From Spirodela intermedia (Eukaryota > Streptophyta > Magnoliopsida > Alismatales > Araceae), in NCBI GenBank assembly GCA_902729315.2, contig LR746273.1:4999001-5063000 (forward strand): DNA of 64,000 nt. Reading direction: 5' to 3'. Positions 61,400 through 64,000 of this stretch are shown one piece after another. Position 1 is the first letter of the stretch. Every line of letters begins with the position of its first letter. The translations under genes and the position numbers were made by a program. Below the pieces are notes generated by a model. The model had not been told where the DNA came from. It ran no database searches and saw nothing but the letters and a program-made list of their open reading frames with translations.

Positions 61400-62256
61400 A
61401 TGATATATAATTCCAATATGAGTGGGTTTTTCAGAAAAGGAACCATTTTTGTTGGAGAAAGTCTTCATCTGGAGAATTTGAGAGCGTTCTGGAATTTGGC
61501 TTCCACTTATTCAACCATTGCAACGGCCGCCACCTCCCATGGCACATGGAAACAAGATTGGGTAGGTTTCTTGCCTTCCAAGGTGGGGAGGGGCTTCTCA
61601 ATATGACCCCACCAGTTTGCTTCGATGGTTGACCGTCACTCCAGGTGTCGCCGCCGCAACTGCCACCACTATGGACGTCATCTCCATTACTTCTGTTCAG
61701 ATATAACCTCCAGCTTTGTTCGCTGGGTGTAACCAGCTGGAGGAAGAAGAAGAGAGGGAGGAGGAAATCAATGAGGGAAGTCCAATGCCGCCATTGCTGC
61801 CCTCTTGCCGCACTGTAGTAGGGCCTGTGTAGTTAAGTAAGCTGGGCAGCCTTGAGAAAAATGCCGGGCCTCGTCTTCTTCATCGCTGCCGCAGCCCACT
61901 GCTACCGGCCCGTTAATATCCTTTTCGTGAACAATGCTCGGTGCAGTTCTGTCCGACTGAGAGCTTGTTTGAGGAGGCCCACGGGGAATGAACAACGGAC
62001 AGCAGGAGCCCATCTAGAATCTACGTCATATCGGCGATCTGAACGATGATGGATCGGAGAGAGAGCGTGCGAAGGGGATGGAGCCAGTTGGAGGACCTGT
62101 CCACACCACGGACCACAAATACGGCCGAGGCGGAGAGCGTCACCAATCTTCTCCCTCCCGTCAATCCTGTGGCCCCAGTTCCTTCCAGCCTTGGCCTGCG
62201 TTCTCTCCTCTGGTGATTCCCTGGTTCCTGATCCTCGCTTTCTCGCTCCCCGTTGC
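61400..62256. other. GC-rich upstream region of the methyltransferase gene
   Basis: The base composition rises sharply from about 61450. Frames on both strands (61400-61606, 61768-62013, 61852-62049 and 62021-62446) are a by-product of GC richness and show no family motif. It probably holds the promoter and upstream control region of the gene starting at 62541. An unrecognised short gene cannot be fully excluded. Confidence 0.4.
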
Positions 62257-62258
62257 TC

Positions 62259-62266
62259 ATATATAG
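62259..62266 (+). promoter_or_regulatory. Likely TATA box of the methyltransferase gene
   Basis: ATATATAG within GCTCATATATAGTG, 275 bp upstream of the ATG. Transcription would start near 62290 and give a 5' UTR of about 250 nt, containing the purine-rich GGAAAGGGGAGGGG just before the start codon. A single well-formed TATA in GC-rich DNA supports it; there is no direct evidence of use. Confidence 0.45.
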
Positions 62267-62540
62267 TGTTTTGCTAGGAGAGAGAGCGGCCGGTGCAGAG
62301 TCTTCTCCAGTGAATAAACTCGGGGTGGCGGGGGCATTTGGTAGCGGAGCTCTGAGAGCGGAGGGGCAAAAGGGGTTCGTTCTTCGGGCCCCGAAGTCAA
62401 TTGGGGGAAACCCAGCCTCGCCATCGGCTTGCAGGTTTCTCTCCATTTCTCCTGTTTTTGAGCTACAAGGGTGACCTGATTGTCCGCATTACCGTCTAGG
62501 GCAGCGAGCGGAAGGAAGTGGGGAAAGGGGAGGGGAAATC

Positions 62541-63612
62541 ATGACTTCATACATGCTCAGTGGAGCTCAGAATCTAAGATTGCCGAGAGGGGAGGCCCCG
62601 GCTGGGCTAGGTTTTGTGGGTTCCTCCTTCCACGGGAGGTGCCTGCCCAAGCTGAGGATGGACTTTGCGCCTTTGGGTGGAAACCAGAAGGCCAGAATTG
62701 TGGCGCCCAGATGCAGCGTCTCCTCTTCGAGGCCTGCTTCCCAGCCGAGGTTCATTCAGCACAAGAAGGAGGCTTTTTGGTTCTACAGGTTCCTCTCCAT
62801 AGTCTACGACCACGTTATTAACCCTGGACACTGGACTGAGGACATGAGGGACGACGCCCTCGAGCCGGCCGATCTCTATGACCGGCGGCTGAAGGTGGTA
62901 GACGTCGGCGGCGGAACGGGTTTCACCACGCTGGGCATCATCAAGCACGTTGACCCTGAGAATGTCACCCTTCTGGACCAGTCTCCTCACCAGCTTGCCA
63001 AGGCTAAGGAGAAGGAACCCTTGAAGAAGTGCACCATTATCGAGGGTGACGCTGAAGATCTCCCCTTTCCTACTGACACTTTCGACCGATATGTGTCTGC
63101 GGGAAGGTAACCGACAATCATTTCATGCCTTTAATTGATAAATATTTCATGCTTGAACTTCCTCCATCAGAGCCCATCGAGTTCCGAATTTCGTTTTAAG
63201 TTCATCTCCGTTCTGATAATGGCAATTCTACTAATAGCCGATACCTAGAAGTTTTGAGGACCCCGGAAACCATGGATGCGTTGTGACCACAGCTTTCATT
63301 TGCAGCATTGAGTACTGGCCTGACCCCCAGCGGGGCATCAAGGAAGCCTACAGGGTTTTGAGGCTCGGAGGAAGAGCTTGCCTGATTGGCCCTGTATACC
63401 CGACCTTCTGGTTGTCCCGCTTCTTTGCAGACATGTGGATGCTCTTTCCCAAGGAAGAGGAATACATCGACTGGTTCAAGAAGGCTGGATTTAATGATGT
63501 CAAGCTGAAGAGAATCGGACCCAAATGGTACCGTGGGGTGCGCCGCCATGGTCTGATTATGGGATGCTCTGTGTCAGGCGTGAAAAGAGAAAGCGGGGAT
63601 TCTCCCCTTCAG
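62541..63612 (+). CDS. VTE3: MPBQ/MSBQ methyltransferase, plastid (first two exons; partial)
   Basis: Exon 1 is 62541-63106 and exon 2 is 63306-63612, with a GT-AG intron of 199 bp that splits a Ser codon. Exon 2 is followed by GT at 63613 and the last exon lies beyond the window. Residues 1 to about 58 are rich in Ser, Arg and Ala and look like a plastid transit peptide. The mature part begins near FIQHKKEAFWFYRFLS (71-86). S-adenosylmethionine-binding motif I is VVDVGGGTGFTT (119-130), then LLDQSPHQL (144-152) and GDAEDLPF (169-176). Exon 2 carries SIEYWPDPQRGIKEAYRVL, the acceptor block of this family, and KWYRGVRRHGLIMGCSV. In plants the enzyme methylates 2-methyl-6-phytyl- and 2-methyl-6-solanyl-benzoquinol at the inner envelope, for tocopherol and plastoquinone. 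The missing exon should encode the C-terminal membrane anchor. The match to the plant VTE3/APG1 family is strong; the paralogue is not assigned. Confidence 0.95.
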
Positions 63613-64000
63613 GTAACAACTAGCTATAGATCTGATAAGGCACGAATAATCTCCATTCAGTGACTAATCTTTGCTGCTCCCAGTGCACAGTTAGGATCAG
63701 TTATAGGTTAGTTCTTCCCATTTTTATAATATCATGTGACGGATCCCGCACAGCAAAAGAATTCCATGCGGTTGCTAAATTGCTAGACCTGCTGCCTCCT
63801 ATAATCTCAATCTGTGACATCAGTAGGGATGTGTTTGGCATGGATCCCAAACCTATGTTATTCATGTGCATACATCTTCATCAGAATTCTTGACATCCAC
63901 TCATTGCGTTTGGTGAGGTAATTTTAAAAATTTCGGGGCTGTGTACCAAGTTATTGCGTAGAGTCCCCTTGTGTTTCTCTATCTACCTAGAATTTCTTGG
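63613..64000 (+). other. VTE3: Start of the second intron of the methyltransferase gene
   Basis: It begins with GTAACA after the CAG codon at the end of exon 2. The expected C-terminal sequence (a Pro-rich linker and one hydrophobic anchor) is not encoded in any frame to the window end. Open frames here, such as 63660-63893, have no family motif and are taken as intron. Confidence 0.75.

Noticed and set aside
62021-62446. A 141-codon minus-strand frame upstream of the methyltransferase
   Set aside because: It overlaps the putative promoter and 5' UTR; it is GC-driven with no recognised domain.

Overview
The window is nuclear DNA of a flowering plant. Two intron-bearing genes of typical plant type sit in a background of LTR retrotransposons, microsatellites and AT-rich intergenic sequence. 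No operons, Shine-Dalgarno sites or CRISPR arrays are present, and I found no convincing tRNA or rRNA gene. I cannot name the species from the sequence.

Layout. (1) 1-1576: non-coding, with CT/TGTC microsatellites and a G14 run. (2) 1577 to about 6694: a decayed Ty1/copia retrotransposon on the minus strand. It has an initiator-tRNA-Met primer binding site, short LTRs, a 76-bp tandem repeat in its leader and a (GA)45 tract in its 5' LTR. (3) about 6.7-16.0 kb: mostly AT-rich intergenic DNA without recognisable genes. (4) 16548-19108: a three-exon INDETERMINATE-DOMAIN (IDD/BIRD) C2H2 zinc-finger transcription factor. The spliced product is 429 aa, with all four fingers and both conserved C-terminal motifs. 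(5) 19.1-31.0 kb: a long AT-rich gene-free stretch. (6) 31-59.5 kb: a nested retrotransposon cluster, described below. (7) 59.5-61.4 kb: AT-rich. (8) 62541 to the window end: the first two exons of the plastid MPBQ/MSBQ methyltransferase gene (VTE3 type, tocopherol and plastoquinone synthesis). The last exon lies beyond the window.

The cluster is built mainly from one Ty3/gypsy family of Athila/Tat type, called family X here. I find eight copies of its LTR (A-H). A, B, C, G and H are solo LTRs, each flanked by a 5-bp target-site duplication (perfect for B, C, G and H; one mismatch for A). D is truncated and abuts E head to head. E and F are each followed by a tRNA-Asp-type primer binding site and a decayed gag. 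C splits an older Athila/Tat element (int0) at the reverse transcriptase/RNase H boundary. G splits a second, distantly related LTR family (Y), and that Y copy in turn sits at the broken end of a family-X gag. The LTRs fall into a long form (about 1.71-1.84 kb, CpG-depleted) and a short form (about 1.62-1.63 kb, CpG-rich). A segment of about 100 bp next to a Pol III B-box-like motif distinguishes them. A separate tandem repeat of about 250 bp lies at 58.6-59.5 kb.

The two genes show no functional link to each other. Nothing here qualifies as a clearly new biological system. The most informative signals are the nested insertion history, the LTR subfamily structure with its tRNA-like motif, two gag-only family-X copies that share stop codons, and the inverted LTR pairs that could feed small-RNA silencing.
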